Notes under the pieces: generated by a model
The model's input: the letters and a program-made list of their open reading frames with translations, nothing else
What the model was told of the DNA's origin: nothing
Databases searched by the model: none
Shown here: piece by piece, positions 29,001 through 36,806 of the stretch
Layout of the letters: every line of letters starts with the position of its first letter
Position numbering within the stretch: position 1 is the first letter of the stretch
Program-made: the position numbers and the translations under genes
Assembly (NCBI GenBank): GCA_943324745.2
Contig: CALPMT020000003.1
Coordinates: 67,001-131,000 of the forward strand
Direction: 5' to 3'
DNA from: Chitinophaga pinensis
GTDB lineage: Bacteria; Bacteroidota; Bacteroidia; Flavobacteriales_D; Crocinitomicaceae
Length of the DNA stretch: 64,000 nucleotides

Positions 29001-32000
29001 TACACCTGTAACATTTACAATCAAAGTAAATCCATCTGCAAATGTAAAGCAACCATCCGACCAAACCGTATGCCACAAAGCTGCAAGTACAGCTGTAACA
29101 TTTAGTACTACAAATACAGATGGAGTCACAACTTATACGTGGAATAATGATTTAACTTCCATAAATCTAGGTGCTACAAGTACGGGGGACATTGCAAGCT
29201 TTACAGCTAGTAATACCACTTTGACTACAGTAACAGCAAATTTAGAGGTTATTCCAAGTTACACCAACAATAATGTAACTTGTACTGGAACTAAGCAAAC
29301 ATTTAAAATTAATGTAAATGCACTAGGTCAAGTAGAGCCAGTTACATCCCAAGTACTTTGTGTTGGAGCTACTACAACTGCTGTTAATTTTACGACCAAA
29401 AATACGGTAGGAACAACATCTTACGCTTGGAAAAACGATAATAGCGCTACAGGATTATCAACAGTACTTTCAAATGGTAATATTTCGGCGTTTACTGTTG
29501 CAAATACAAGTAAAGCTCAAATAATTTCTACCATAAGCGTATTACCAACATATACAAATAATTCTGTAAGCTGTGAAGGAAGTCCTGAAACATTTACAAT
29601 CAAAGTGAATCCTAAAGGTCAGGTAAACACAATTATTGATCAAACTAAATGTGGTGCTGACAACTCAGATTTAGTCACATTTACTACTAATAATACAGAT
29701 GGGTCAACGAAATATGATTGGTCCAATGATAATAATACGATTGGTTTGGGAGCAACAGGTTCTGGAGATATCGCTGCTTTTACAACCGTAAACAATACCA
29801 TTAACCCTACAAAAGGAACGATCACGATAACACCAACTTACAGTAAAGACAACGTTGATTGTATCGGAAGTACGACAAGTTTTGTAATCAATGTAAATCC
29901 AGCTGCTCAAGTGGATGTTAGTGCTGATCAGTTAATTTGTGCGGGTGAAAACACGGTTGACATCCTTATTACACCAAAAGCAGGTGCTGTAGGTACAACA
30001 ACAACTTTCACATGGGATAATGACAATTTGTTAGCTGGTCTTAGCCAAGCAACAGGAAATGCAAACATTGCACCTTTTAAAGGAATAAATACAACAAATG
30101 CTGCAGTAGTAACAAAAATAAAAGTAACTCCAAAAGTGGAGAAAAATGGAGTAAGTTGTGGTGGACCTATAAAAACAGTTCAAATTACAGTTAATCCTGA
30201 AGCAAATGTAACGAAACCTGCGGATCAAGTCATTTGCGACAATACAATGACTCAAGCTGTCGTTTTCCAAACAACGAATACCGGTGGGACAAACACTTAC
30301 GAATGGACAAATACAAGTACAACTGTTGGTGGAGCTTCCGGAAGTGGTACAATTGCATCCTTTAAAGGTGTGAATACAGGTACAGCACAAGATGTTGCTA
30401 CGTATACTGTAACTCCATATTTTGAAATTGGCACTAAGAAATGTGTTGGTCCTACCCAAAGTTTTACCATCACAGTGAATCCTCCCGCAGATGTTGTAAA
30501 ACCAACCGATCAAGTCCTATGTAACAATACCCAAACTACAGATATTAAATTTTTAAGTTTAAACAACTTGGGAACAACTACTTATTCATGGACAAACAAT
30601 CAAATTTCTATTAATTTAGCTGCAACTGGTCAAGGAGATATACTTGCATTCACAGGTAAAAACGCTGGAAAAAGTCCTGTGGTATCTACTTTTGTTGTAA
30701 CACCTGAAAACACTTTAAGTAATCTAAAATGTTCTGGTCCTACCCAAACATTTAAAATCACTGTGAATCCTGATGGACATGTGCAACCGATTCCATCTGC
30801 GACATATTGCCACGATGAATCGATAGCTACAGTAACATTTGCAACATTGAATACAGGAGGTACGACTACGTACGATTGGACAAATGATGTTACTACAGCT
30901 GGATTAGCACTAGGTACAGGAAAAGGAACTATTAATTCATATAAAGTAGCAAACACAACAACTTCACCTATCGTTGAAACGTTCAAGGTGACGCCTACGT
31001 TCTCAGATGGCATTTCAAATTGTGTTGGAAAAGTGGAAACATTTACATTCACTATCAACCCTTTGGGTCAAGTTAATGCATTTACAAATCAAGAAAAATG
31101 TGCGAATGAAGTTTCAGATGTATTAAACTTCACTACGAATAATTTGATTGGTACTACAACATATGCTTGGACAAATTCAATAACAAGTATAGGATTAGCA
31201 AATTCAGGATCAAGTACCTCAATTGCCCCTTTCACTTTAAAGAATACAACTGGAAGCGCTGTTACCTCAACTATTGATGTGGTACCAACTTTTGAAAATG
31301 CTTCTAAGAAATGTGTTGGTCCAAAAGAAACAGTAACAATTACGGTAAATGTCTTACCCGTTATAGATCTAAAAGAAGTATGTATTGGATCAACTGTTCA
31401 ATTAACAGCTTCTCATACCCCAGCAACTGCAAATATTTGGTCAAGTGGAAATACTAGTTTGGCAACTGTAGATCCTATGACCGGTATAGCTAAAGGTATA
31501 AAAGATGGTGATTGTCCAATGACATATACAGACAGTAAAGGATGTAAGGATACGAAAATGTTGAAAATTAATACTTCCCCAAGCATTACAACTACGCCAT
31601 TAGAAGTATGTGAAGAAAGTAATTTAATGATAAACGCAAACCATCCTGCTGCTGCAACAGGAATTGCATGGTCAAGTGCGACAACTTCTATTGCGAGTAT
31701 AGCAAACAATGGTTTAACTCTTGGTTTAAAACCAGGTGTTACATCAATTAGTTTTATTGATAATAAAGGATGTACAACTAAAAAAGACCTAACAGTTAAT
31801 CCAAAACCAGTGGTTAATTTTAAAGCCTTGTACGAATCTATTTGTATAACTGATTCATTATTTTTAATGGACAAATCTAACCCAAGTGGTGTGAAATTTA
31901 TATGGACATTTGGCGACGGTTCAAGTTCTACACATAATGCTTATAAATATTCAAAAGGTGGTATCTATGACATCTCTTTGACTACCATTACAGACAAAGG

Positions 32001-32586
32001 ATGTTCAGACACACTAACGAAGAAGAAATACATCGAAGTTATTGGGTTACCAAAAGTGGCATTTACGTTTAGTCCTGACTCGGTAGATATTTTCAATCCT
32101 GAAGTGACATTTACAAATTATTCAGATGCCAAACATTACAAATGGGTATTTGGTGATGGATTACCAATTTCAGTACAACAAAATCCAATTCATACCTTCC
32201 CAACAGCTACAGGACAACATTATACTGTTACATTGACTGGATATAACACTGAAAATGGCTGTGAATCGAGTTATACGCAAATCATTGTTTCAAAAGAACC
32301 ATTGATTTATTACATACCAAATACATTTACACCGAATGGCGATGAAATAAACAACACTTTTAAACCAGTATTTTACAGTGGATTAGATGTTTATCAATAC
32401 CATTTAAGTATTTACAATCGTTGGGGAGAAGTCATTTTCGAGTCGTTTAATTCAGAATATGGTTGGGATGGAACTTATAACAACACAATGGCTGAAACAT
32501 CTACATATGTATGGAAATTAGAATTTAATGAAAAAACAACCGGAAATAGACATAATAGAACGGGGCATGTGAATGTGATTAAGTAG
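23053..32586 (+). CDS. Giant multi-repeat secreted protein with T9SS type B sorting domain
   Basis: 3,177 residues, the largest gene here; probably a surface adhesin or matrix protein. A signal peptide (FFSSLLFCLFVYHLTFAQ) is followed by about nine ~135-residue repeats (~25-1230). Each starts NDDC/NDEC/NDNC, contains DDVWFTF-like and YYRVYD-like strands, and resembles pre-peptidase-C-like beta-sandwiches. Residues ~1240-1465 look like a jelly-roll domain (MNLDFESDHTGWFG ... GYVYLDNYC). Ig-like sequence follows. Nine ~96-residue repeats span ~1895-2770, each with P-x-DQ-x-x-C, then TTYSWTND and a TFTIKVNP-type end. Then come two Big_2-like Ig domains, two PKD domains (FIWTFGDGSS; YKWVFGDGLP), and the type B sorting domain in the last ~90 residues (YIPNTFTPNGDEINNTF ... 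YNRWGEVIFES ... GHVNVIK). It heads a run of three such genes, each with its own spacing and likely promoters. Confidence 0.92.
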   Translation: MFNLRFFSSLLFCLFVYHLTFAQPANDDCSGATQIITGVDCNSFNSTINNATPSTLTPLNTDEDVWFTFTAATAQSYLTLVSNDNGFYPSYELYSGSCGVLTSVKKGANTTRTGLIDILQGLTPGATYYYRIFNGNIYGNPTITSFTTCVQDFKNDECAGAISLTPETEFNYTTGLDYLSTKSTTGVTSTCSANTNPDVWYTFKATNPIHYIFAKSSNKSKGYYPEFEVFSGSCASLNSIKCVKGNTGIYEDSAKLKGLTIGQNYYFRIVNNNTTTPTVFHDVLVGTPPANDDCATATNLTSNQFFCNSNEDLVSNFATQSLAGVAGMGTADDDVWFSFTADTTAQFITITPSKDYTPIVQVFEAGCPPTVATSKFQTKFTNTKGTEGKVLVTGLTKNTKYYFRVYDSANENDSLLSISACVSRPPHNDDCASSKLLTMNNYCKSTDGDGTNATASSLAAKVTGANADDDLWYKFKATGSKGFISVNASFMYAPVVEVFNNCTSTPTLLFSQKFTAGASGTLNLTGLSANTDYFYRVYDNGAGNPGSMTFTTCVTSPVSNDECTGAKTVTASNTCDEITGNGLYATNSFKLCTGSAGAADDDIWFKFIATETSHFISVDPNDSKYNPVVQIFEDCPLIKEKASTCFDKSFPAGAFGDTLLTGLTPNKWYYYRVYDYNSTNQDTMTFSTCVTNAVANDNCLGALKVNSSATCDPVTTDALYASQSLAATCGGTNAANDDVWFTFKATKTTEFITVTPDDSKYDPVVEVFKACGTAMTPAICEDTKFAPGKFGTVAVKNLSVGTDYFYRVFDKNTTNQDTMKISTCVVESIENDSCAFATPISISSSQSSTNGDGTYATMSLTGCTSTATDDVWYTFTATANETVNISVTPSKDYDPVVQVFANTCTTQINPAICENTAYPKGKFGMKSLSVTSGTKYYYRVYNASTTKVFPYTFTTAVNRVPSNDNCTGATPLTVNSSCIPTDGDVTFATKSLTAGSCYSSNVNDVWYSFKATATTQVIGVEASADFDPIVELYPSTCPTTSTSTAIKCEDNRFSPDGYGTWNVTGLTIGNTYNYRIYNGATTIINPQTFKTCVTTVPPAPINDNPCSSISHTPTLTTDFKTYTNESATPTISTGIPAPGCANYSGGDVWFKTKVPFSGQLAFETKEMSMLDGGMAIYKGTCKSMSLIKCDDNGAGLMSKISLTSQNPGDSIFVRIWENGNNNNGSFGLSIVKGAEPTLNPPCMNLDFESDHTGWFGTYAQSNNVNVAVVAGSSSDLSPTYVPQKLNTTSIPEQFDLMTGGIDQYGGFSRVYKGAKSLRLGVDKGASPYNNNGRSIEQYFQVTKDNNYFVYNYAVVLLTGTHNPWEQPFFKVEFFDENGQQIGCGDYLVAAPPKGKSDKIGFLKSPKTVGGDQVSYKPWTTIGVDLTNYIGKNVHTRFTTGSCAATGHFGYVYLDNYCSKFEIEKPESVCLGDTARLYAPKGALSYTWKDAGGAVISTADSAVFKTTVAGTINFTCEVTMFGTTMCKSILTTQLVVGNKPSLVITDPAAVCKGTTVDITTPATTSGSTANLVYSYYIDNPPNVKITDQAALTTGGTYYIKGEKSPTCLDVKPVVVTIHPLPTATISGDKELCKNATAPDITFTGAAGKAPYTFTYDINGVGGSKTIATTSGNSITTPVSTATAGSFVYNLASVKDDNGCTQTQTGKATVKVNDIITTTISCGTPTISTVEFKWTNNTAAINGYDYTYTTNATTPKTGSGTLAAGTEKVTLNHPFDLNETVTITLTPKGDPCPQNSTGVCKTLNCVPPTVTAVPKTVYCDGDVVPSLTYVSNNATATFAWTNGLKPSVKIGQIASDTKAAFPTFTADNKTTAPIKDTFFVKATSLGCESPAMEHYITVNPKAQVDKPADQVVCNGSQTTAINFTTANTGGTTTYSWTNDQPSIGLVSPGQGNIAAFTAVNTGTSVITATITVTPEFENDGKKCTGTPVTFTIKVNPSANVKQPSDQTVCHKAASTAVTFSTTNTDGVTTYTWNNDLTSINLGATSTGDIASFTASNTTLTTVTANLEVIPSYTNNNVTCTGTKQTFKINVNALGQVEPVTSQVLCVGATTTAVNFTTKNTVGTTSYAWKNDNSATGLSTVLSNGNISAFTVANTSKAQIISTISVLPTYTNNSVSCEGSPETFTIKVNPKGQVNTIIDQTKCGADNSDLVTFTTNNTDGSTKYDWSNDNNTIGLGATGSGDIAAFTTVNNTINPTKGTITITPTYSKDNVDCIGSTTSFVINVNPAAQVDVSADQLICAGENTVDILITPKAGAVGTTTTFTWDNDNLLAGLSQATGNANIAPFKGINTTNAAVVTKIKVTPKVEKNGVSCGGPIKTVQITVNPEANVTKPADQVICDNTMTQAVVFQTTNTGGTNTYEWTNTSTTVGGASGSGTIASFKGVNTGTAQDVATYTVTPYFEIGTKKCVGPTQSFTITVNPPADVVKPTDQVLCNNTQTTDIKFLSLNNLGTTTYSWTNNQISINLAATGQGDILAFTGKNAGKSPVVSTFVVTPENTLSNLKCSGPTQTFKITVNPDGHVQPIPSATYCHDESIATVTFATLNTGGTTTYDWTNDVTTAGLALGTGKGTINSYKVANTTTSPIVETFKVTPTFSDGISNCVGKVETFTFTINPLGQVNAFTNQEKCANEVSDVLNFTTNNLIGTTTYAWTNSITSIGLANSGSSTSIAPFTLKNTTGSAVTSTIDVVPTFENASKKCVGPKETVTITVNVLPVIDLKEVCIGSTVQLTASHTPATANIWSSGNTSLATVDPMTGIAKGIKDGDCPMTYTDSKGCKDTKMLKINTSPSITTTPLEVCEESNLMINANHPAAATGIAWSSATTSIASIANNGLTLGLKPGVTSISFIDNKGCTTKKDLTVNPKPVVNFKALYESICITDSLFLMDKSNPSGVKFIWTFGDGSSSTHNAYKYSKGGIYDISLTTITDKGCSDTLTKKKYIEVIGLPKVAFTFSPDSVDIFNPEVTFTNYSDAKHYKWVFGDGLPISVQQNPIHTFPTATGQHYTVTLTGYNTENGCESSYTQIIVSKEPLIYYIPNTFTPNGDEINNTFKPVFYSGLDVYQYHLSIYNRWGEVIFESFNSEYGWDGTYNNTMAETSTYVWKLEFNEKTTGNRHNRTGHVNVIK

Positions 32587-32589
32587 TCA

Positions 32590-32752
32590 TTAGTTCGCTG
32601 CGCTTAAAGAAGAAAGACTGATGCGCTTAAAGAAAAAGACTATTAGAGCAATGAAAAAAGACCATTAGAAGAAAGACTTTTAGAACAAAGTGCAAAGACT
32701 GAAAATCAATTTTCATATAGTCTTTGTTCTTTTGTCTTTCCGTCTTTTGTCT
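32590..32752. repeat. AGAC/GTCT-type intergenic repeat with hairpin
   Basis: The left side holds repeated TTAAAGAA, AAAGAC and ATTAGA units; the right side holds complementary GTCTTT units, ending in GTCTTTTGTCT at 32742-32752 (the inverse of AGACAAAAGAC). A hairpin is visible at 32693-32726 (CAAAGACT / AGTCTTTG, with inner GAAAAT/ATTTTC) and might act as a weak terminator for the preceding giant gene. Confidence 0.6.
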
Positions 32753-32820
32753 AAGAAAAAGCAACCCTTTCAAAATTTAACGTTTAATATTTAGATTGTT
32801 TGAACCATATAGTCAGAAAG

Positions 32821-35800
32821 ATGAAATATAATTTTAAAAGAATACAATTCATACTAATAATTTTACTGTTTAATAATTTAAGCATTTCACAGGTTGTCAT
32901 AAATGAAATGTGCATCAATCCAAAAGTTGGTGATGGATCTATGATTGGAGCCTATTCTTCAACGGGTGGATTTGGTGAGTGGATTGAATTATACAACACC
33001 TCTTGTAATACAGTAGATATCTCAGGTTACATTATTGGTACTTATAATGGTTTTGATGGTAAAGGAATGAGTTTTACTGTACCCCCAGGGAAAACCATTG
33101 GACCAAATGGCTTTGCAATTATAAGAGGTGCTAACAAAACAGCTCCTGCTTCTGGTATATTAGATATTAAAACTGACATAGCAATCACAGCTAATTATTG
33201 TGTAGAGTCTATCAATCCTAATGTAACAAATGAAAGAGTTTGGTTTGAAAATGGTGGAGGATGGATGGCGCTCTATGATAAATCTGGTACACCAAAAGAT
33301 ATGGTACAATGGGGAAATATGATTGATCCATCAGATTTAGATGGAAATCCATGTAATCCAACTTCGAGTAATTTACCTAGCGGTATGGTATTATCCAGTT
33401 TTAAATCTTATCCTTCTGGGAAATCAATCACTACAGGTGCATCGAAAAATGGATTTACCTTACTCCGACTCCCTGATGGAGGAACTTGGTCTGAAATACA
33501 AAAAGCTGAAGCAAACTCATACGGATCAAGTAATCAACCAGTTACTGCGTCAATCGATTACGCAGATCCATTTTGCACCACACAAGGGAAGCAAAGTGTA
33601 ACATTAACTGGAACAACAGGTGGAACTTTTTCGTGTACATCAACAGATTTAACAATCAATTCTACTACAGGGGAAATCACTCCTACCAATAAAGAAGGAA
33701 CCTACACTGTAAGATATACATTATCAGGTCTAACATGTCCTGGCTATGTTGAAACAACAGTCAAAATTGAGAATCCTACAGTGGTAGCAAGCTGGGTTAA
33801 AGATCCTGATTGTACTGGTGTAAACTTGAATAAAGTGGGTTCAATATCCTATACAACTACAAAAACGACAGGTGCTGTAAACTGTAGTATAGATGATGGA
33901 GTAAACTTTAGCTACACAACATCTCCAATTACTGGATTAGGAAATGGAATTTATAAAATAAAAATAAAAGATGCAAATGGTTGTATCGCAAGTGATTTGA
34001 ATGCAATAACAATGAATGTAAATTGTACATCTACTAGCTGTATCGCACCAAAGATTAGCAAAGAACCGCAAGACGCAAAATTATGTGAAGGTTCTGACAC
34101 CTCATTTACTGTTAATGCAACGGGTACTTCCCTAAGCTATCAATGGCAGGAGGATAAAGGTACAGGATTTACAAATTTAACTGGTGAAACATTTACAACC
34201 TTGAAACGGACAGCTGTAACTAGCTCTACTAATGGATATAAATACCGTTGTGTCGTAACAGAGGCTACAAATGGACCTTGTAGTACAAATAGTAAAACAG
34301 TAACATTAACTGTAGAAACCAAGCCCACAGCGACAGCGGGTGGTTCTGCAACAATATGTTCAAGTGGTTCTGCAACTTTAAGTGGGGCTACTGCTACTGC
34401 AGGAACAACTTATTCTTGGACTTCAAATGGAGGTGGAGCAATTTCAAACGGTACCACCCTTACCCCTACCTATACCCCTATTGCTAGTGATGGTGGAAAA
34501 ACAATTACATTAACGATGAAAATAGTGAGTGGTAACTCTTGTCCAAATCCTGCTGATGTAACGTATACAGTTATTGTTGATCAACCACAAACAGCATCTG
34601 CTGGAGGGAGCACAACCATTTGTTCAGACGCGACAGCAACAGTAAGTGGAGCAACTGCTTCTACTGGTACTACATATTCATGGACAGAGGATGGAGCAGG
34701 TTCAATCTCCAATGGAAGTACAACACTCACTCCTACCTATACACCAATCTCAACTGACGCAGGAAAAAAAGTGACCCTAACCATGAAAACTGTAAGTAGT
34801 AACAAATGTCCAAATCCTGCAGATGTAACATATACTATCAACGTAGACCCATTGCCTACTGCTACTGCTGGTGGATCAAAAACAATTTGTTCAAGTTCTA
34901 GCGCCATTGTAAGTGGTGCTGCATTCACAAATGGAACTTATACATGGGGACACGATGGTAATGGAACAATTACGAATGGTAATACACTAACTCCTACCTA
35001 TACCCCTACTAACACTGACGAAGGAAAAACAGTGACATTAACCTTAACAGTTACTAGTAATAATTCATGTAGTACTTCCTCATCAAACAAAGCTACAGCG
35101 ACTTATAAAATTGATGTGACAGCAGGGATTACAACCACCGCAACTGCAGGAGGAAGCTCAACAATTTGTATGTCCAAAGTAGCAAACGTTAGTGGTGCAA
35201 ATTATTCAAACGGAACTATTTTATGGACGCATAACGGTCATGGATCGCTTGCTTCTGAAACCACAATTACACCAACTTACACTTCTACTGTAGACGATAC
35301 ACTAGCTCCTGTAATACTAACATTAACAGTTACACCAATTGCAGGTTGTGGAGGAAATACTGCAACTGATACCTATACTGTAAATGTAAAAAGTAATCCT
35401 AAAGTTATACCTACTAGTACAAAACCTTGTGATGGGAAAGATGTACAATTAAACGCTAACACCATTGCTGGTGCACAATACGCTTGGACTGGCCCAAATG
35501 GTTTTTCAGAACCAACACAAAGTGCAACAATCACGAGTGTCACAGGTAATAAAATTGGTCTATACACATTAAAAATAACGGATGCTAATAATTGTATCAA
35601 TACCGCAGATGTAAACGTAAATGTGAATCCAAACCCTACATTGAGTGGGGACAATTTAGTATGTGTTGATAAAACCATTAAATTAACAGCTAGTACATCA
35701 AGTTCAACCACTTCTTGGGTGAGTCAAAAACCTATGAATTTAGCCATTGATCCAAATACAGGCATTGCAACCGGTGTCTTAGGAGGAACTTCTGATGTAA

Positions 35801-36645
35801 CTTTTACCGATGTGAATTCCTGTACAGCCACTAAAACAATTACGGTAGAAGATTTACCAGTTGTATTATTTACTGTAGATTCTACGAGTGTTTGTATAGG
35901 AAACGATGTGAAATTTACAGACAAATCACCGATAAAAAACACAAATATCTTATGGGACTTTGGAGACGGAACAAATAGCATTGATATCGATCCTTCCTAT
36001 GCCTATTTAAAAATTGATTCATTTACTGTAACACTTACTTCTACTTCTCCAAATGGATGTGTTGGAAGTCTTACGAAAAAGAAATACATTACTCCTATAG
36101 ATGTTCCTACTATGAATTTCGTGTATACGCCGGATTCAATCGATATTTACAATCCTGTGATCCAGTTTAAAAACTTATCCAATGCTAAATTTTACACTTG
36201 GAACTTCGATGATTACAGTCCAGTAAGTAACTTAAAAGATCCAACACATATTTTCCCTGATACACCTGGTCAATCCTACTCCGTTACATTAAAAGGTAGT
36301 AATTCAATGTCTGGAGTTTGTCCTGCGAGTGTAGTACATGAGATCACTGCGATCGATCCTGCAATCTTTTACATTCCAAATACTTTTACACCTAATGCGG
36401 ATGAGATTAATAATACCTTTCAGCCTATATTCACAAGTGGTTATGATCCTCAACATTACTCACTTTGGATCTATGATCGATTGGGTGAATTAGTTTTTGA
36501 ATCGCATAACGCATCTGTTGGTTGGGATGGGACCTATCATAACATACTCGCAGAAAATAATACGTATGTTTGGAAATTACAGTTTAAATCGAAACAAACA
36601 AACAAAGAATACTATCGTACTGGTCATGTGAATTTGGTAAAATAA
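32821..36645 (+). CDS. Secreted lamin-tail-domain and Ig/PKD repeat protein, T9SS type B
   Basis: 1,274 residues from the ATG at 32821; an in-frame TTG at 32800 is a weaker start. A signal peptide (RIQFILIILLFNNLSISQ) leads to a lamin-tail-like domain (~20-190), recognised by VVINEMCINP, EWIELYNTSCNTVDISGY and GPNGFAIIRG. Lamin-tail domains are frequent in secreted bacterial nucleases and adhesins; no nuclease motif is seen here. An Ig-like domain (~410-500) is followed by about four ~95-residue repeats (~500-855) with TAGGS-x-TIC at the start and LTPTYTP in the middle. Then come more Ig-like sequence, two PKD domains (ILWDFGDGTNS; YTWNFDDYSP), and a type B sorting domain (FYIPNTFTPNADEINNTF ... 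GHVNLVK). Its PKD and sorting region closely parallels that of the neighbour ending at 32586. Confidence 0.9.
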   Translation: MKYNFKRIQFILIILLFNNLSISQVVINEMCINPKVGDGSMIGAYSSTGGFGEWIELYNTSCNTVDISGYIIGTYNGFDGKGMSFTVPPGKTIGPNGFAIIRGANKTAPASGILDIKTDIAITANYCVESINPNVTNERVWFENGGGWMALYDKSGTPKDMVQWGNMIDPSDLDGNPCNPTSSNLPSGMVLSSFKSYPSGKSITTGASKNGFTLLRLPDGGTWSEIQKAEANSYGSSNQPVTASIDYADPFCTTQGKQSVTLTGTTGGTFSCTSTDLTINSTTGEITPTNKEGTYTVRYTLSGLTCPGYVETTVKIENPTVVASWVKDPDCTGVNLNKVGSISYTTTKTTGAVNCSIDDGVNFSYTTSPITGLGNGIYKIKIKDANGCIASDLNAITMNVNCTSTSCIAPKISKEPQDAKLCEGSDTSFTVNATGTSLSYQWQEDKGTGFTNLTGETFTTLKRTAVTSSTNGYKYRCVVTEATNGPCSTNSKTVTLTVETKPTATAGGSATICSSGSATLSGATATAGTTYSWTSNGGGAISNGTTLTPTYTPIASDGGKTITLTMKIVSGNSCPNPADVTYTVIVDQPQTASAGGSTTICSDATATVSGATASTGTTYSWTEDGAGSISNGSTTLTPTYTPISTDAGKKVTLTMKTVSSNKCPNPADVTYTINVDPLPTATAGGSKTICSSSSAIVSGAAFTNGTYTWGHDGNGTITNGNTLTPTYTPTNTDEGKTVTLTLTVTSNNSCSTSSSNKATATYKIDVTAGITTTATAGGSSTICMSKVANVSGANYSNGTILWTHNGHGSLASETTITPTYTSTVDDTLAPVILTLTVTPIAGCGGNTATDTYTVNVKSNPKVIPTSTKPCDGKDVQLNANTIAGAQYAWTGPNGFSEPTQSATITSVTGNKIGLYTLKITDANNCINTADVNVNVNPNPTLSGDNLVCVDKTIKLTASTSSSTTSWVSQKPMNLAIDPNTGIATGVLGGTSDVTFTDVNSCTATKTITVEDLPVVLFTVDSTSVCIGNDVKFTDKSPIKNTNILWDFGDGTNSIDIDPSYAYLKIDSFTVTLTSTSPNGCVGSLTKKKYITPIDVPTMNFVYTPDSIDIYNPVIQFKNLSNAKFYTWNFDDYSPVSNLKDPTHIFPDTPGQSYSVTLKGSNSMSGVCPASVVHEITAIDPAIFYIPNTFTPNADEINNTFQPIFTSGYDPQHYSLWIYDRLGELVFESHNASVGWDGTYHNILAENNTYVWKLQFKSKQTNKEYYRTGHVNLVK

Positions 36646-36655
36646 GGCTTATAAA

Positions 36656-36712
36656 ATTAAACTATTGATAATTGCTAAATATCAGTTGTCAATTGCTTAT
36701 TTGTCAATTGTT
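36656..36712. repeat. CAATTG-type intergenic repeat
   Basis: Variants of TTGATAATTG, GTTGTCAATTGC and TTGTCAATTG follow one another between two giant genes. The motif resembles the spacers at 48957-48989 and 63290-63400. Confidence 0.45.
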
Positions 36713-36723
36713 CCTTATTTTTG
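36693..36723 (+). promoter_or_regulatory. Putative promoter for third type B giant gene
   Basis: TTG (36693-36695), 20 bases, then TATTTTTG (36716-36723), a full TAnnTTTG match. This lies 83 bases before the preferred ATG at 36807. It overlaps the CAATTG-type repeat. Confidence 0.45.
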
Positions 36724-36806
36724 TGAGGATACATACTTAAAAGTTGTTTAGTAATCTAAGCAACTTTTTTTGTTTTAGGAAGTCTTTAGAATATAAATAC
36801 AGAAAT

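Noticed and set aside
30031-30513. 160-codon minus-strand open frame inside the 3,177-residue gene
   Set aside because: The sense frame has clear repeated domains; the antisense frame recurs because the repeats have similar codon composition.
31413-31874. 153-codon minus-strand open frame
   Set aside because: Antisense shadow within the Ig-like domains of the giant gene; no start context or homology pattern.
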